Of a stretch of DNA of 64,000 bases, positions 51,056 through 61,352 are shown one piece after another (position 1 is the stretch's first letter; each line of letters starts with the position of its first letter). The position numbers and the translations under genes were made by a program. The notes beneath the pieces were generated by a model. That model was not told the DNA's origin. It saw only the letters and a list, made by a program, of their open reading frames with translations, and did no database searches. The DNA is from Sphingomonas psychrotolerans (lineage in GTDB: Bacteria; Pseudomonadota; Alphaproteobacteria; Sphingomonadales; Sphingomonadaceae). The stretch is from contig NZ_CP024923.1 in NCBI RefSeq assembly GCF_002796605.1, forward strand, positions 1,054,001 to 1,118,000, read 5' to 3'.

Positions 51056-51477
51056 AGCCGCGCCGCGCGCTCCTCGAACGCGTTGATCATTTTGCGCAGC
51101 GCGCGATCGAACACCTGCCCCGCCAGCATCTCGAACACACGGTTCTTGAACGCGAAGTCGACGCAGAAATCGACGAGACAACCGCCCTTGCCGTCGGGCC
51201 GGAATTTCCAGTCATTGTTGAGGTGCTTGAGCGGCCCTTCGAGATAGTCGACCCGGATATGCCCCGGGCGCTGCTTCTCGACGCACGACGTGAAGCTCTC
51301 GCGCAGTCCCTTGAACCCGACGATCAGGTCCGCGACCATCTGGATGTCGCTGTTCGAGCGCACCCGCACCGCCGAAACCCAAGGCAGGAACTCGCCATAG
51401 CGGCCGACATCAGCGACCAGGTCGAACATCTGCTCCGGCGTATAGGGCAGCGCGCGCGTCTCCGAATGCTTAGGCAT
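50980..51477 (-). CDS. RatA/COQ10-type START-fold protein
   Basis: The 165-aa protein has the polyketide-cyclase/START fold (LPYTPEQMFDLVADVGRYGEFLP, ending CVDFAFKNRVFEMLAG). The family includes ubiquinone-binding COQ10 and E. coli RatA. In this context a ubiquinone-related role is more likely than a toxin. The ATG overlaps the stop of lipA (TGATG), so it is co-translated. The last 25 codons (Ala/Ser-rich) overlap the CinA-type gene on the other strand. Confidence 0.9.
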   Translation of the reverse strand: MPKHSETRALPYTPEQMFDLVADVGRYGEFLPWVSAVRVRSNSDIQMVADLIVGFKGLRESFTSCVEKQRPGHIRVDYLEGPLKHLNNDWKFRPDGKGGCLVDFCVDFAFKNRVFEMLAGQVFDRALRKMINAFEERAARLYGDSAGSAAAGASGISSSSAQSAA

Positions 51478-52424
51478 CAGACGGCCGCGGTCACCTTCGC
51501 CAGCTTGGCCGCCCGCGCATCGCGCATCTTCGCGAAATCGTCGCCGGCGTGGTAGCTTGAGCGCGTCAGCGGCGACGAGGCGACGAGCAGGAAGCCCTTG
51601 GCACGAGCGATCGCGCCGTACGAGCCGAACGCCTGCGGGGTGACGAACTCGATCACCTTGGTGTGGCGCGGGGTCGGCTGGAGATACTGGCCCATTGTCA
51701 GGAAATCCACGTCGGCCGAACGCATGTCGTCCATCACCTGGTGGACCTCCAATCGCTCTTCGCCGAGCCCGAGCATGATCCCCGATTTGGTGAAGATCGA
51801 CGGATCGAGCTTCTTGACCGTCTCGAGCAGTCGCAGCGACGCGTAATAACGCGCGCCCGGGCGGATCGTCGGATAGAGCCGCGGCACCGTCTCGAGATTG
51901 TGATTGTAGACGTCGGGCCGCGCCGCGACGATCATCTCGACGGCCTGCTCGTGCTTGTTGCGGAAATCGGGGGTCAGAATCTCGATCGTCGTCGTCGGAT
52001 TCGAGCGGCGGATCGCCTCGATCACCTTGACGAACTGCTTCGCGCCGCCATCGGGCAGATCGTCGCGGTCGACCGAAGTGACGACGATGTGCGAGAGCCC
52101 CATCTGCGCCGCGGCATCGGCGACGTTCTCGGGCTCCATCGGGTCCACCGCACGCGGCATACCGGTCTTGACGTTGCAGAACGCGCAGGCCCGCGTGCAG
52201 GTGTCGCCGAGGATCATCACCGTCGCGTGCTTCTTCGACCAGCATTCGCCGATGTTCGGGCAGGCGGCTTCCTCGCACACCGTGGTCAGGCTCTTCGAGC
52301 GCATTAGCGCGCGTGTCGCCGCGAAGCCTTCCGAAGTTGGCGCCTTGACGCGGATCCAGTCGGGCTTGCGGACGCGCCCTTCAGAAGGATTGGCCGGGCG
52401 CGGCAGCGGGGACATCTCGTTCAT
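51477..52424 (-). CDS. lipA: lipoyl synthase
   Basis: The 315-aa radical-SAM enzyme inserts two sulphurs into octanoyl chains of lipoate-dependent proteins. It has both clusters: auxiliary Cys50, Cys55, Cys61 ([15 protein letters not shown]) and radical-SAM Cys76, Cys80, Cys83 (CTRACAFC). The late SSYHAGDDF carries the third-site Ser usual in the family. Length is normal. It is followed directly by the RatA-type gene. Confidence 0.97.
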   Translation of the reverse strand: MNEMSPLPRPANPSEGRVRKPDWIRVKAPTSEGFAATRALMRSKSLTTVCEEAACPNIGECWSKKHATVMILGDTCTRACAFCNVKTGMPRAVDPMEPENVADAAAQMGLSHIVVTSVDRDDLPDGGAKQFVKVIEAIRRSNPTTTIEILTPDFRNKHEQAVEMIVAARPDVYNHNLETVPRLYPTIRPGARYYASLRLLETVKKLDPSIFTKSGIMLGLGEERLEVHQVMDDMRSADVDFLTMGQYLQPTPRHTKVIEFVTPQAFGSYGAIARAKGFLLVASSPLTRSSYHAGDDFAKMRDARAAKLAKVTAAV

Positions 52425-52538
52425 GCAGGCCAGATAGCGATGCACGCGTGCAGGCACAACAACCGTGCTTGCATCGCTGGTTGCAGTTTTCGGCTCGCAC
52501 CGGCTTCGCAACGGCGCGGCTTTCGCTATGGAGGCGCC

Positions 52539-53168
52539 ATGACCGACTTCAGCGACCTGCTCACCGGCTATCGCCGCTTCCGCCAGATCGAATATCGTCG
52601 CCAGCGCGATCGCTGGGATGAGCTGTCCGAGGGGCAAGCACCCAAGGTGATGGTGATCGCCTGCTCCGACAGCCGGGTCGATCCGGCGCAGGTCTTCGAC
52701 ACCTCGCCCGGCGAGATCTTCGTCGTTCGCAACATCGCCAATCTCGTGCCCCCGTTCGAGCTGGGCGGCGGCCGCCACGGTGTCTCTGCCGCGCTGGAAT
52801 TCGCAGTGACTCAGCTGGAAGTGCCCGAGATCGTCGTGATGGGCCACGGCGCGTGCGGCGGCGTCCACGCCGCGCTCACTCGCCGCTTCGAAGGCAAGGC
52901 GCCCGGTGCAGGCGGGTTCATCGCCCATTGGGTCGACATGCTCGACGAAGCGCGCGATCGCGTCATCGCCGAACATGGCGATGGCGAGGAGGCGATCCGC
53001 GCGCTCGAACTCGAGACGGTGCGCGTCTCGATCGCGAACCTGCGCACCTTTCCTTGCATTCCCGAGCGCGAGGCAGCTGGCACGCTCAAGATCCACGGCG
53101 CCTATTTCGCGATCCGCGACGGGGTGCTGCACGTGATGGACGATGCAGGCGCGTTCGCGCCGGCCTGA
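52539..53168 (+). CDS. beta-carbonic anhydrase
   Basis: The 209-aa enzyme interconverts CO2 and bicarbonate. Zinc ligands are Cys42 (ACSDSR, with Asp44/Arg46 dyad), His103 and Cys106 (MGHGACGG). Start ATG 52539 has GGAGG 5 bases upstream. It is monocistronic between divergent lipA and convergent ppk2. Cytosolic. Confidence 0.95.
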   Translation: MTDFSDLLTGYRRFRQIEYRRQRDRWDELSEGQAPKVMVIACSDSRVDPAQVFDTSPGEIFVVRNIANLVPPFELGGGRHGVSAALEFAVTQLEVPEIVVMGHGACGGVHAALTRRFEGKAPGAGGFIAHWVDMLDEARDRVIAEHGDGEEAIRALELETVRVSIANLRTFPCIPEREAAGTLKIHGAYFAIRDGVLHVMDDAGAFAPA

Positions 53169-53170
53169 AC

Positions 53171-53944
53171 CTAAAGGCCCAGCGCCTTCTTCGCCGCTTT
53201 CACTACTTCGGGATCGAGCACGGGCGGCTCCATCGGCACCTTCGCCTCGAGCGCGTCGGCGATCGCAGTCAACGCAGCAATCCGCGCCGCCTTTTTGTCG
53301 TTGCCGTCCACCACGATCCAGCGCGCGTGCTTCGTATCGGTCCGCTCGAACATCTCGGCCATCGCCTGCAGATAGTCGGCCCGCCTGGCCCGATTGCGAT
53401 AATCCTCCAACCCGGTCTTCCAGCGTTTCCACGGATGTTCGAGCCGGTCGCGCAGTCTCTGGTCCTGCGTTTGCTGCGTCACATGGACGAACACCTTGAT
53501 CAGCGTCGTACCGCTGGCGACCTGCTGCGCCTCGAAATCGTTGATCTCGTCATAGCCGCGCCGCCATTCAGGTTCCTTCGCGAAGCCCTCGACCCGCTCG
53601 ACGAGGACGCGGCCGTACCAGCTGCGGTCGAAGATCGCGATATTGTGCTGCGCGGGCAGCCGTCGCCAGAAGCGCCAGAGGAAATGATGCGCCAGTTCCT
53701 CGGGCGTCGGCGCCGAGATCGGCCAGACCTCGTAATAGCGTGGGTCCCATTCGGCGGTGAGCCGCTGGATGATCCCGCCCTTCCCCGCCGCATCCCAGCC
53801 TTCGAACACGATGATCGCGCGCCGCTTGTGCACGATGTGCGCGTAGTGAATGTGACTGAGGCGCTTCTGGAGCTTCTTCAACGCCTTCTTGTAATGGCCT
53901 TCGAAGGGGCCGCCGGATTCATAGTCGCTGAGATCAATGGTCAT
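53171..53944 (-). CDS. ppk2: polyphosphate kinase 2 family protein
   Basis: The 257-aa protein has Walker [10 protein letters not shown] (residues 49-57), Walker [20 protein letters not shown] and the lid region [19 protein letters not shown]2 enzymes use polyphosphate to phosphorylate nucleoside mono- or diphosphates. Length and single domain fit class I (NDP to NTP). The start at 53944 is chosen as it begins the conserved part. Convergent with the carbonic anhydrase gene, with 2 bases between. Confidence 0.93.
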   Translation of the reverse strand: MTIDLSDYESGGPFEGHYKKALKKLQKRLSHIHYAHIVHKRRAIIVFEGWDAAGKGGIIQRLTAEWDPRYYEVWPISAPTPEELAHHFLWRFWRRLPAQHNIAIFDRSWYGRVLVERVEGFAKEPEWRRGYDEINDFEAQQVASGTTLIKVFVHVTQQTQDQRLRDRLEHPWKRWKTGLEDYRNRARRADYLQAMAEMFERTDTKHARWIVVDGNDKKAARIAALTAIADALEAKVPMEPPVLDPEVVKAAKKALGL

Positions 53945-53960
53945 TGGCCAAGCGTAGCCG

Positions 53961-54097
53961 TTTCCCTCTCCCATTGGGAGAGGGAGGACAGCCGCGCAGC
54001 GGCGGAAGGGTGAGGGCAGCACCTGTAGGTTCTGTCCTCACCCTTCCTACTCGGCTTCGCCTCGCGGGGCCCTTCCCGCTCCCGGCGGGAGCGGGAG
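53961..54097. repeat. CCCTCTCCC/CACCCTTCC inverted repeat cluster
   Basis: CCCTCTCCCATTGGGAGAGGG, GAAGGGTGAGGG with CCTCACCCTTCC, and CCCGCTCCCGGCGGGAGCGGG are three nested hairpins. The same words occur at 30351-30417. The cluster fills the 159-base gap between ppk2 and aspS and holds no gene. Confidence 0.78.
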
Positions 54098-54103
54098 ATA
54101 CGC

Positions 54104-55942
54104 TCAGCCCGCCGCGGGATCGACGATGCCGTCGGTGCCCTTCTTTGCGAGATCGGCGGCAACCTGCGGCGCGAGTCGGATGTTCAGCTCCTTGAGCTGC
54201 TTCTCGCTGACGAAGCTCGGGGCCTGCATCATCAGGTCCTCCGCCTTCTGCGTCATCGGGAAGACGATCACCTCGCGAATGTTGGGCTCGTCGGCCAGCA
54301 GCATCACGATGCGGTCGACACCCGGCGCCGAACCGCCGTGCGGAGGAGCGCCGAACTTGAAGGCGTTGATCATGCCGGCGAAATTGGTGTCGACATCGGC
54401 CTGGGTGTAGCCGGCGATCTCGAACGCCTTGTACATGATCTCTGGACGGTGGTTCCGAATCGCGCCCGAGCTCAGCTCGACGCCGTTGCAGACGATGTCA
54501 TACTGGTACGCGAGGATATCGAGCGGGTCCCTGGTCTCCAGCGCCTCGAGCTCGCCCTGCGGCATGCTGAAGGGATTGTGGCTGAAGTCGATCTTCCCCG
54601 TGTCCTCGTCGGCCTCGAACATCGGGAAATCGACGATCCAGCAGAATTCGAACCGGCTCTGGTCGATCAGCTCGAGCTGCTCAGCGGCGCGGGTGCGTGC
54701 GAGCCCCGCGAGCTTTGCGGCCTGCGCTTCCTTGCCGGCCGCGAAGAAGATCCCGTCATTGGGGCCGAGACCCATCGCTTCCGCAATGGCCTTCATGCCC
54801 TCCTGGCCATGGTTGTTGGCGATCGGGCCGCCGAACACGCCGTCCTTCTGCGTCGCATAGCCGAGCCCAGGGAAGCCCTCCGACTGCGCCCAGCTGTTCA
54901 TGTCGTCGAAGAACTTCCGGCTCTTCTCGTGGGTATTGGTCGCCGGGATGGCGCGGACCACATCGCCGCCCTCGACGATCGAGGCGAAGCGGCCGAAGCC
55001 CGATCCCTTGAAGAAGTCGGAGACGTCGGTGATCAGCAGCGGATTGCGCAGATCGGGCTTGTCGTTGCCGTATTTCAGCATCGATTCGCGGTACGGGATG
55101 CGCTTGAACGGCAGCGGCGAGACACTGCGGCCCTTGCCTTCCCAGTTGGCGAACTCTTCGAACACGCCGTGGAGCACCGGCTCGATCGCCGCGAACACAT
55201 CGTCCTGGGTGACGAAGCTCATTTCGAAATCGAGCTGATAGAATTCACCGGGGCTACGATCGGCACGCGCATCCTCGTCGCGGAAGCAAGGCGCGATCTG
55301 GAAATAGCGATCGAAGCCGGCGACCATCAGCAGCTGCTTGAACATCTGCGGCGCCTGCGGGAGCGCGTAGAACTTGCCCGGATGGACGCGGCTGGGAACC
55401 AGATAGTCGCGTGCGCCCTCGGGGCTGCTCGCGGTGAGAATCGGCGTCTGGAACTCGGTGAATCCCTGGTCGATCATCCGGCGACGCAGCGAGGCCATGA
55501 CGTTCGAGCGCAGCAGGATGTTCTTGTGCAGCCGCTCGCGGCGCAGATCGAGGAAGCGATAGCGCAGGCGGATATCCTCGGGATATTCGGCCTCGCCGAA
55601 CACCGGGAGCGGCAGCTCCTGCGCCGGCGACTGGACGGTCACCTCGGCGGCGCGGACCTCGATCTCGCCGGTCGGCAGGTTCGGGTTCACCACGCTGGCG
55701 TCGCGCGCCACGACCTTGCCGGTGACGGTGATCACCGATTCGGCGCGCAGCGACTCGATTACCGCGAAGGCCGGGCCGCTGACGTCGGTGACGATCTGGG
55801 TGATGCCATAATGGTCGCGCAAGTCGATGAAGACGAGGTCGCCATGATCGCGCTTGCGATGGACCCAGCCCGAAAGGCGGACTTCCTCGCCGACATTAAT
55901 GGCGCGGAGCTGGGCGCAAGTGTGCGTGCGATAGGCGTGCAT
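54104..55942 (-). CDS. aspS: aspartyl-tRNA synthetase, probably non-discriminating
   Basis: The 612-aa class II synthetase has an OB-fold ([20 protein letters not shown]), the [19 protein letters not shown] motif 2, a GAD insert and motif 3 [13 protein letters not shown]. His33 after RKRD matches the His that marks enzymes charging both tRNA-Asp and tRNA-Asn; discriminating forms have Leu there. That would require GatCAB for Asn-tRNA, not seen here. Length is normal. A palindromic repeat lies before the start. Confidence 0.96.
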   Translation of the reverse strand: MHAYRTHTCAQLRAINVGEEVRLSGWVHRKRDHGDLVFIDLRDHYGITQIVTDVSGPAFAVIESLRAESVITVTGKVVARDASVVNPNLPTGEIEVRAAEVTVQSPAQELPLPVFGEAEYPEDIRLRYRFLDLRRERLHKNILLRSNVMASLRRRMIDQGFTEFQTPILTASSPEGARDYLVPSRVHPGKFYALPQAPQMFKQLLMVAGFDRYFQIAPCFRDEDARADRSPGEFYQLDFEMSFVTQDDVFAAIEPVLHGVFEEFANWEGKGRSVSPLPFKRIPYRESMLKYGNDKPDLRNPLLITDVSDFFKGSGFGRFASIVEGGDVVRAIPATNTHEKSRKFFDDMNSWAQSEGFPGLGYATQKDGVFGGPIANNHGQEGMKAIAEAMGLGPNDGIFFAAGKEAQAAKLAGLARTRAAEQLELIDQSRFEFCWIVDFPMFEADEDTGKIDFSHNPFSMPQGELEALETRDPLDILAYQYDIVCNGVELSSGAIRNHRPEIMYKAFEIAGYTQADVDTNFAGMINAFKFGAPPHGGSAPGVDRIVMLLADEPNIREVIVFPMTQKAEDLMMQAPSFVSEKQLKELNIRLAPQVAADLAKKGTDGIVDPAAG

Positions 55943-55960
55943 AATTCTCTTCTCTAGGAT

Positions 55961-56043
55961 CGTCATCCCGGCGAAAGCCGGGATCTCGTGCCACGAGCGC
56001 ATCGCATGAGGCCTGAGATCCCGGCTTTCGCCGGGATGACGGT
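55961..56043. repeat. dispersed palindromic intergenic repeat
   Basis: CGTCATCCCGGCGAAAGCCGGGATCTC pairs with GAGATCCCGGCTTTCGCCGGGATGACG, perfect in the arms, with about 30 bases between. It lies in the divergent spacer of aspS and rnd and is the cleanest copy of the family. Confidence 0.88.
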
Positions 56044-56110
56044 GGAATGGCTGCGCGCTTTCCCCTCCCACCCTCTTTTGTCAACCCGAAGACCAGTATA
56101 TGGGCCGCCG

Positions 56111-57283
56111 ATGCATATTCATGGTCTGATCGAGGATAGCACCGCCCTCGCCAATCTCTGTGCCCGTTTCGCCACCAAGCCGTATATCTGCGTGGACACC
56201 GAGTTCATGCGCGAAAACAGCTATTGGCCCGAGCTCTGTCTCATCCAGATCGCCGATGACGAGGAGGCTGCGGCAGTCGATCCGATGGGCGGAATCGACA
56301 TGACGCCCTTGCTCGAATTGATGACCAACAATGAGGAGGTCCTCAAGGTCTTCCACGCCGGCGGGCAGGACATCGAGATCGTCTACAACCTCACCGGCAA
56401 GACTCCGCACCCGCTGTTCGACACCCAGGTCGCGGCGATGGCGCTCGGCCAGGGCGAACAGATAGGATATTCGAATCTCGTAGACACCTATCTCGGCATC
56501 ACTGTCGACAAGGGCGCCCGCTTCACCGACTGGAGCCGCCGTCCGCTCGACAAGCGCCAGATCGATTATGCGATCTGCGACGTCACCTATCTCTCCGAGA
56601 TCTTCCCAAAGATGCTCGAGAAGCTGCGCAAGACCGGCCGGGGGGCGTGGCTTGATCAGGAGATGGAACGGCTCGCCGATCCCGAGAATTACCACAACGA
56701 CCCCGACGAGGCGTGGCAGCGCGTCCGCGTCTCGAGCCGCAAGCCCGAAGTGCTCGGCCGGCTCAAGGCGCTGGCCCGCTGGCGCGAAATCGAGGCGCAG
56801 GGCAAGGATTTGCCGCGCGGCCGCATCATCAAGGACGAGACCCTCGCCGATCTCGCCGGAACGCCGCCGCGCAAGCAGGGCGATCTTGCCAAGGTCCGCG
56901 GGCTGTCGCCGGCATGGGGCGGCAACGATATCGGTGGCCGGCTGATGGCAGCGCTGGAGAGTGCCAAGCCGATGTCGAGCGACGAACTCCCCGCGCGTGA
57001 CGACCGCAAGCCCGCTTTGGGAAAGGACGGCGCGCTCGTCGCTGACTTGCTCAAGCTGCTGCTCAAGATCCGCGCCAAGGAAATCAACGTCGCCGCCCGG
57101 TTGCTCGCCCGCTCGGACGATCTCGAGGCACTCGCCGCCGGAGTGCGCAAGGACCTCTCGATCCTCGAAGGCTGGCGCTTCGAGCAGTTCGGCCGCGATG
57201 CGCTCGAACTGGTCGAAGGTCAGCTCGGGTTCACCGTGCGCAACGGAAAGCTCAAGATGACTCGAACCGAGGAGCCGTCATGA
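56111..57283 (+). CDS. rnd: ribonuclease D
   Basis: The 390-aa 3'-5' exonuclease has DEDDy motifs: Asp29 and Glu31 (CVDTEFMRENSYWPELCLIQ), KVFHAGGQDIEI, DTQVAAMALG and YAICDVTYL. Two HRDC-type helical domains follow (about 210-290 and 310-380). RNase D trims tRNA and other RNA 3' ends. The start at 56111 is set by alignment. A short rare-codon run occurs near 56460-56485. The stop overlaps the next ATG (ATGA). Confidence 0.95.
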   Translation: MHIHGLIEDSTALANLCARFATKPYICVDTEFMRENSYWPELCLIQIADDEEAAAVDPMGGIDMTPLLELMTNNEEVLKVFHAGGQDIEIVYNLTGKTPHPLFDTQVAAMALGQGEQIGYSNLVDTYLGITVDKGARFTDWSRRPLDKRQIDYAICDVTYLSEIFPKMLEKLRKTGRGAWLDQEMERLADPENYHNDPDEAWQRVRVSSRKPEVLGRLKALARWREIEAQGKDLPRGRIIKDETLADLAGTPPRKQGDLAKVRGLSPAWGGNDIGGRLMAALESAKPMSSDELPARDDRKPALGKDGALVADLLKLLLKIRAKEINVAARLLARSDDLEALAAGVRKDLSILEGWRFEQFGRDALELVEGQLGFTVRNGKLKMTRTEEPS

Positions 57284-57576
57284 TCCGCTTTGCCTTCCCG
57301 CTCGTCGCCCTCGCCGTCGGTGCCTGCACCTATGACGAGCGCCCCCAAGCCGAGGCGCCGCCCGCTGCAACCGGCAAGTGCGTCGCCGACGGCCTCGGCA
57401 GCCTGACCGGCAAGAGTCGCAGCGAAGCGGTAACCAAACAGGCGTTGCGCCTCTCCGGCGCGAAGAACATTCGCTGGATCGCACCCGGCATGGCGGTGAC
57501 CATGGACTATCGCGAGGACCGGCTGAACCTGGAGGTGGACGAGCACGGCAAGATCGTCCGGGCCCACTGCGGCTGA
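57280..57576 (+). CDS. peptidase inhibitor I78 family lipoprotein
   Basis: The 98-aa protein has a lipoprotein signal ending LAVGAC. The I78 domain has CVADGLGSLTGKSRSEAV, IRWIAPGMAVTMDYREDRLN and the C-terminal VRAHCG, with two cysteines that likely pair. The family resembles small elastase/subtilase inhibitors and is anchored at the outer membrane, where it may protect against external proteases. It is coupled to rnd by an ATGA overlap. Confidence 0.88.
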   Translation: MIRFAFPLVALAVGACTYDERPQAEAPPAATGKCVADGLGSLTGKSRSEAVTKQALRLSGAKNIRWIAPGMAVTMDYREDRLNLEVDEHGKIVRAHCG

Positions 57577-57585
57577 CGCCCGGTG

Positions 57586-57660
57586 CTTCTGCGAAAGCAG
57601 GAACCCGGAGTCGCGGAGTGATTCGTTTGTAATCTTGGCTCCTGCTTCCGCAGGAGCGCG
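57586..57660. repeat. TCCTGC/GCAGGA hairpin repeat, third family
   Basis: CTTCTGCGAAAGCAGGAACC faces GGCTCCTGCTTCCGCAGGAGCG across about 35 bases. It sits between convergent I78 and ppx genes. A decayed fragment (TGCCTCTGCGAAAGCACAGG) is at 33935. Confidence 0.7.
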
Positions 57661-57666
57661 GAAAAG

Positions 57667-59160
57667 CTAGACCTCCAGCACCGGCGCGCGGCCGAACGCC
57701 GCCGCGAGCGCCTTGTGACGCTTCTCGACCGCCTCGCCGTACAACGCCTCGTCGCGCCCTTCGAGCGACAGCGTGAGCGTGCTGTCCTCCAGCGCGATCT
57801 GCGAGCGCCTGAGCGGTGCGGCGACGCCGCCGCTCAGCCGCTGTCCCAGCCGAATCGCCAACCCCCAACATCGCGCGCGCGCCAGCGCCTCGGCGTCGGC
57901 AAGCGCCGCCAGCGGCTCCGGGCAGCCGACTCCGCCGCCCAAGGCGGTGTACAGCGCCTGGGCGAGCACCGCGCGGCCGGCCGAGTCTATCGCCACCCAA
58001 TTGCCGTGGAGCGCGATCTCCATGCCGCGCTCGGCGCGGAATTCGGGATTGGCGCGCCAGCCGACATCGGCGAGCAGGCACGCGGCGTGGCGGATCCGGG
58101 CGAGCTCGGGCGCGTCGTCGAACAATGGCGCGATCCACGCGTCGATGACGTCGCCATGTTCGGGAAAACGTCCCGAACGATCGCCCTCGTCGCGCGCCGC
58201 GGCGATCAGCGGGTCCTCGCGGCGCTGGCTAGGGCTCAGCCGCTGATAGAGCAGCCCTTCGCGTAGCCCATAAGCCGAGACCACGCTGCCGCTGCTGCCG
58301 AGATGCCTGAGCACGCTGAGCAGCAACGCCGTTGCGTCGGGCAGCGTCGGGATACGCGCTCCGGAAATGTCGGGGATCGCCTTGAGTTCGGGCCTTGGGA
58401 TCTCGGCGAGAACCTGCTGCAACTCGGCGACCCGGTCGATTGCGATCGGATATTGATGGACCACCGGCAGCGGATAGCCGGTCTGGTGCATGTCGAGCCG
58501 CGCCAATGCACGCCACGATCCGCCGACCAGATAGAGCGGCAAGCCCCTGCCCCGCTCCGTCCAGCCCGATTCGGCGATCAGCCGCGCCACCCGGCGGTCG
58601 AGCGCGTCCCTGCCCTCTGCGCGGATCGCGCCGAGCCGCAGGACTCCGAGCGGGAAGGAAACGCGATCGGTGACGGTGCCCGCGACGACCCGCACCAGCT
58701 CGAGGCTGCCGCCGCCGAGATCGCCGACCACACCATCGGCGTCGGGAATGCCCGACAGCACGCCCATCCCCGATGCAGTCGCTTCCTCGACTCCCGACAA
58801 GAGTTCGACCTCGAGCCCCAGCATCTCGGCGGCGCGGATCAGCTCGCCGCCGTTCGAGGCGTCGCGCACCGCCGCGGTCGCAACGGTGCGCAGCTCGCTC
58901 ACTTGCATCTCGCGGGCAAGCGCGGCAAACCGCGACAGCGCCGCGCGCGCGCGCTTCAGCCCGGCTTTGTCGATCGCGCCGGTCTCGCTCAGCGCCCGAC
59001 CGAGCCCGGCCATCACTTTCTCATTGAACAATACCGCCGGCAGCCGCGCCGCGCCTTCATACACGACGAGACGGACCGAGTTCGAGCCGATGTCGATGAT
59101 CCCGGTGCGAGCCTTGGCGGGCGCGGCCCGTTGCTCCGGCGTGCGAAGGACCGTCGCCAT
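57667..59160 (-). CDS. ppx: Ppx/GppA exopolyphosphatase
   Basis: The 497-aa protein has the ASKHA phosphatase motifs IIDIGSNSVRLVVYE, EEATASGMG and VGDLGGGSLELV, plus a C-terminal HD-like helical domain (HAACLLADVGWRANPEFR). It removes terminal phosphates from polyphosphate or converts pppGpp to ppGpp. It follows ppk1 by 4 bases, so synthesis and degradation are made from one transcript. Length is normal for the long form. The start at 59160 is the first ATG after ppk1. Confidence 0.95.
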   Translation of the reverse strand: MATVLRTPEQRAAPAKARTGIIDIGSNSVRLVVYEGAARLPAVLFNEKVMAGLGRALSETGAIDKAGLKRARAALSRFAALAREMQVSELRTVATAAVRDASNGGELIRAAEMLGLEVELLSGVEEATASGMGVLSGIPDADGVVGDLGGGSLELVRVVAGTVTDRVSFPLGVLRLGAIRAEGRDALDRRVARLIAESGWTERGRGLPLYLVGGSWRALARLDMHQTGYPLPVVHQYPIAIDRVAELQQVLAEIPRPELKAIPDISGARIPTLPDATALLLSVLRHLGSSGSVVSAYGLREGLLYQRLSPSQRREDPLIAAARDEGDRSGRFPEHGDVIDAWIAPLFDDAPELARIRHAACLLADVGWRANPEFRAERGMEIALHGNWVAIDSAGRAVLAQALYTALGGGVGCPEPLAALADAEALARARCWGLAIRLGQRLSGGVAAPLRRSQIALEDSTLTLSLEGRDEALYGEAVEKRHKALAAAFGRAPVLEV

Positions 59161-59164
59161 TGCG

Positions 59165-61348
59165 TCAAACTTCCTTTTTCGCCGAGCGCCGCCGCTTGAG
59201 CGACAGCGTGGGGACCGGCTTGCGCTTCTCAAGCGCGGCGCCGCGCCCCGAGAGCGACGGATTGGTCATGAAATAGCGGTGCAGGTTAAACGGCTCGGCG
59301 CCCGGTTCGACGCGAACATAGCGGCCGTCGGGCTGAAGCTGCCAGCTCTGCTCATCGTCGAGCAGATTGGCGACCATGACCTGGTCCATCACCTGGTCGT
59401 GCACCGTCTTGTTGAGAATCGGCAACATGAACTCGACGCGGCGATCGAAGTTGCGCGGCATCCAGTCCGCCGACGAAATGAACATCCTGGCGCCGTCGCC
59501 GGGCAAGCCCTTGCCGTTGCCGAACGCCCAGATCCGGCTGTGCTCGAGGAAGCGCCCGACGATCGACTTGACCCGGATATTCTCGGAAAGGCCGGGCACG
59601 CCGGGGCGCAGGCAGCAAATGCCGCGGATGATCAGGTCGATCTCCACCCCCGCGGCACTCGCTTCGTAGAGCTTCTCGATTACCGCCGGGTCGACGATCG
59701 AGTTCATCTTGGCCCAGATCGCGCCTGGCTGGCCCGCACGGACGTGGCCGATCTCGGCATCGATCAGGGCGACCAGCTGGTTGCGCAGGTCACGCGGGCT
59801 CAGGCTGAGCAATTCGAGCGACGCAGGCTCGACATAGCCAGTGACGTAATTGAACAGCTGCGCCGCATCGCGCCCCACCTTGGGATCGGCAGTGAAGAAG
59901 CTGAGATCGGTATAGATACGCGCCGTAATCGGGTGATAATTGCCCGTGCCGAAATGGCAGTAGGTGCGATATTGTCCGCCCTCGCGTCGCACGACCATCG
60001 AGACCTTGGCATGGGTCTTCCAATCGATGAAGCCATAGACCACCTGAACACCGGCGCGCTCGAGCGCGGTGGCCCAATACAGATTCTGCTCCTCGTCGAA
60101 CCGGGCCTTGAGCTCGACTACCGCGGTCACCGATTTACCGGCCTCGGCTGCGGCGATCAGCGCGTTGATCACCGCGGGCTGCTTGCCCGCGCGATAGAGC
60201 GTCTGCTTGATCGCGATGACGTCGGGGTCGCTCGCTGCCTGACCGAGGAACGAGAGCACTACGTCGAAGCTCTCATAAGGGTGGTGGACGACGAAATCCT
60301 TGGCCCGGATCGCCGCGAAGCAATCGCCGCCATATTCGCGGACCCGTTCGGGAAAGCGCGGCGAATACGACGTGAACTTCAGATCGGGCCGGTCTTCTTC
60401 GACCAGCATCGAAAGATCGCCGATACCGATGAAGCCCCCGGTCTCGGTGAGCAGCGCCTCGATCCCGCCCAGCTCTTCCTTGAGCACCGCCTCGAGCTCG
60501 GGCGCCATGCCGTCCTCCATCTCGAGACGGATGACACGGCCGCGGCGACGGCGCTTGATCGCCGAACGGAAGGTGAGGACCAGATCCTCGGCCTCCTCCT
60601 CGATCTCGATGTCGCTGTCGCGCAGCACCCGGAACGCCGCCGAACCGAGCACGTCGTAGCCGGGGAACAGCAAATGGGTGAAGCGCTTGAGCAACACTTC
60701 GACCGCGACATAGCGCGCCGGCTCGCCCGGCAGCCGCACGAAGCGCGGCATCGTCGTCGGTAGCAGCACCAGCTCGCGAATCGGCTCGCGATCGGATCGG
60801 CGGACGAGGTCGAAGATCACGCTCGATCCCTGGTTCGGAATGAACGGGAACGGATGCGCCGGATCGAGCGCCTGCGGCGTCAGGATCGGGAAGATTTGCT
60901 CGCGGAAATGATTCTGCAGCCAGACCTCGGTATCGCCCTCGATCGCTTCGGGCTCGAGGACATGGATGCCGACTTCGTCCAGCTGGGTGCGGATGTCGTG
61001 CCACACGCTCTGTTGGCTGTCGGCGAGAATCTCCGCTTCGTCGGAGATCGCCGCCAGCTGCTGCCCGGGGGTCATTCCGTCGGCCGAACGCGCCTCGACG
61101 CGCTGGAGCTGCTGCCCCATCAGCCCGGCGACGCGGACCATGAAGAATTCGTCGAAGTTCGAGCCGGAGATCGACAGGAAGCGCAGCCGCTCGAGCAAGG
61201 GATGCGCAGGGTTGCACGCCTCCTCCATCACGCGGCGGTTGAACGCGAGCCAGCTCAGCTCGCGATTGAAATAACGCTTTTCCGGCGTGGCCGGTTGATC
61301 GGTCATCGAAACGCCCCCTGCGGACTGCTTGCTTGCTGCCTTGGTCAT
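59165..61348 (-). CDS. ppk1: polyphosphate kinase 1
   Basis: The 727-aa enzyme builds polyphosphate from ATP. It opens RYFNRELSWLAFNRRVMEEA and has a CHAD-like head domain. The autophosphorylated His465 is in YCHFGTGNYHPITARIYTD, followed by IRGICCLRPGVPGLSENI and SSADWMPRN. Length is normal. ATG 61306 (MTDQPAT) is an alternative start. It lies 4 bases downstream of hdaA and upstream of ppx, all on the minus strand. Confidence 0.97.
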   Translation of the reverse strand: MTKAASKQSAGGVSMTDQPATPEKRYFNRELSWLAFNRRVMEEACNPAHPLLERLRFLSISGSNFDEFFMVRVAGLMGQQLQRVEARSADGMTPGQQLAAISDEAEILADSQQSVWHDIRTQLDEVGIHVLEPEAIEGDTEVWLQNHFREQIFPILTPQALDPAHPFPFIPNQGSSVIFDLVRRSDREPIRELVLLPTTMPRFVRLPGEPARYVAVEVLLKRFTHLLFPGYDVLGSAAFRVLRDSDIEIEEEAEDLVLTFRSAIKRRRRGRVIRLEMEDGMAPELEAVLKEELGGIEALLTETGGFIGIGDLSMLVEEDRPDLKFTSYSPRFPERVREYGGDCFAAIRAKDFVVHHPYESFDVVLSFLGQAASDPDVIAIKQTLYRAGKQPAVINALIAAAEAGKSVTAVVELKARFDEEQNLYWATALERAGVQVVYGFIDWKTHAKVSMVVRREGGQYRTYCHFGTGNYHPITARIYTDLSFFTADPKVGRDAAQLFNYVTGYVEPASLELLSLSPRDLRNQLVALIDAEIGHVRAGQPGAIWAKMNSIVDPAVIEKLYEASAAGVEIDLIIRGICCLRPGVPGLSENIRVKSIVGRFLEHSRIWAFGNGKGLPGDGARMFISSADWMPRNFDRRVEFMLPILNKTVHDQVMDQVMVANLLDDEQSWQLQPDGRYVRVEPGAEPFNLHRYFMTNPSLSGRGAALEKRKPVPTLSLKRRRSAKKEV

Positions 61349-61352
61349 CGCC

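Noticed and set aside
50980..51477. Toxin-antitoxin system suggested by the RatA family name
   Set aside because: No antitoxin partner; the link to lipA and the fold point to a COQ10-like role.
58670..60763. 697-codon plus-strand open frame opposite ppx and ppk1
   Set aside because: Mirror of two well-identified genes, with composition expected for the antisense of GC-rich coding DNA.
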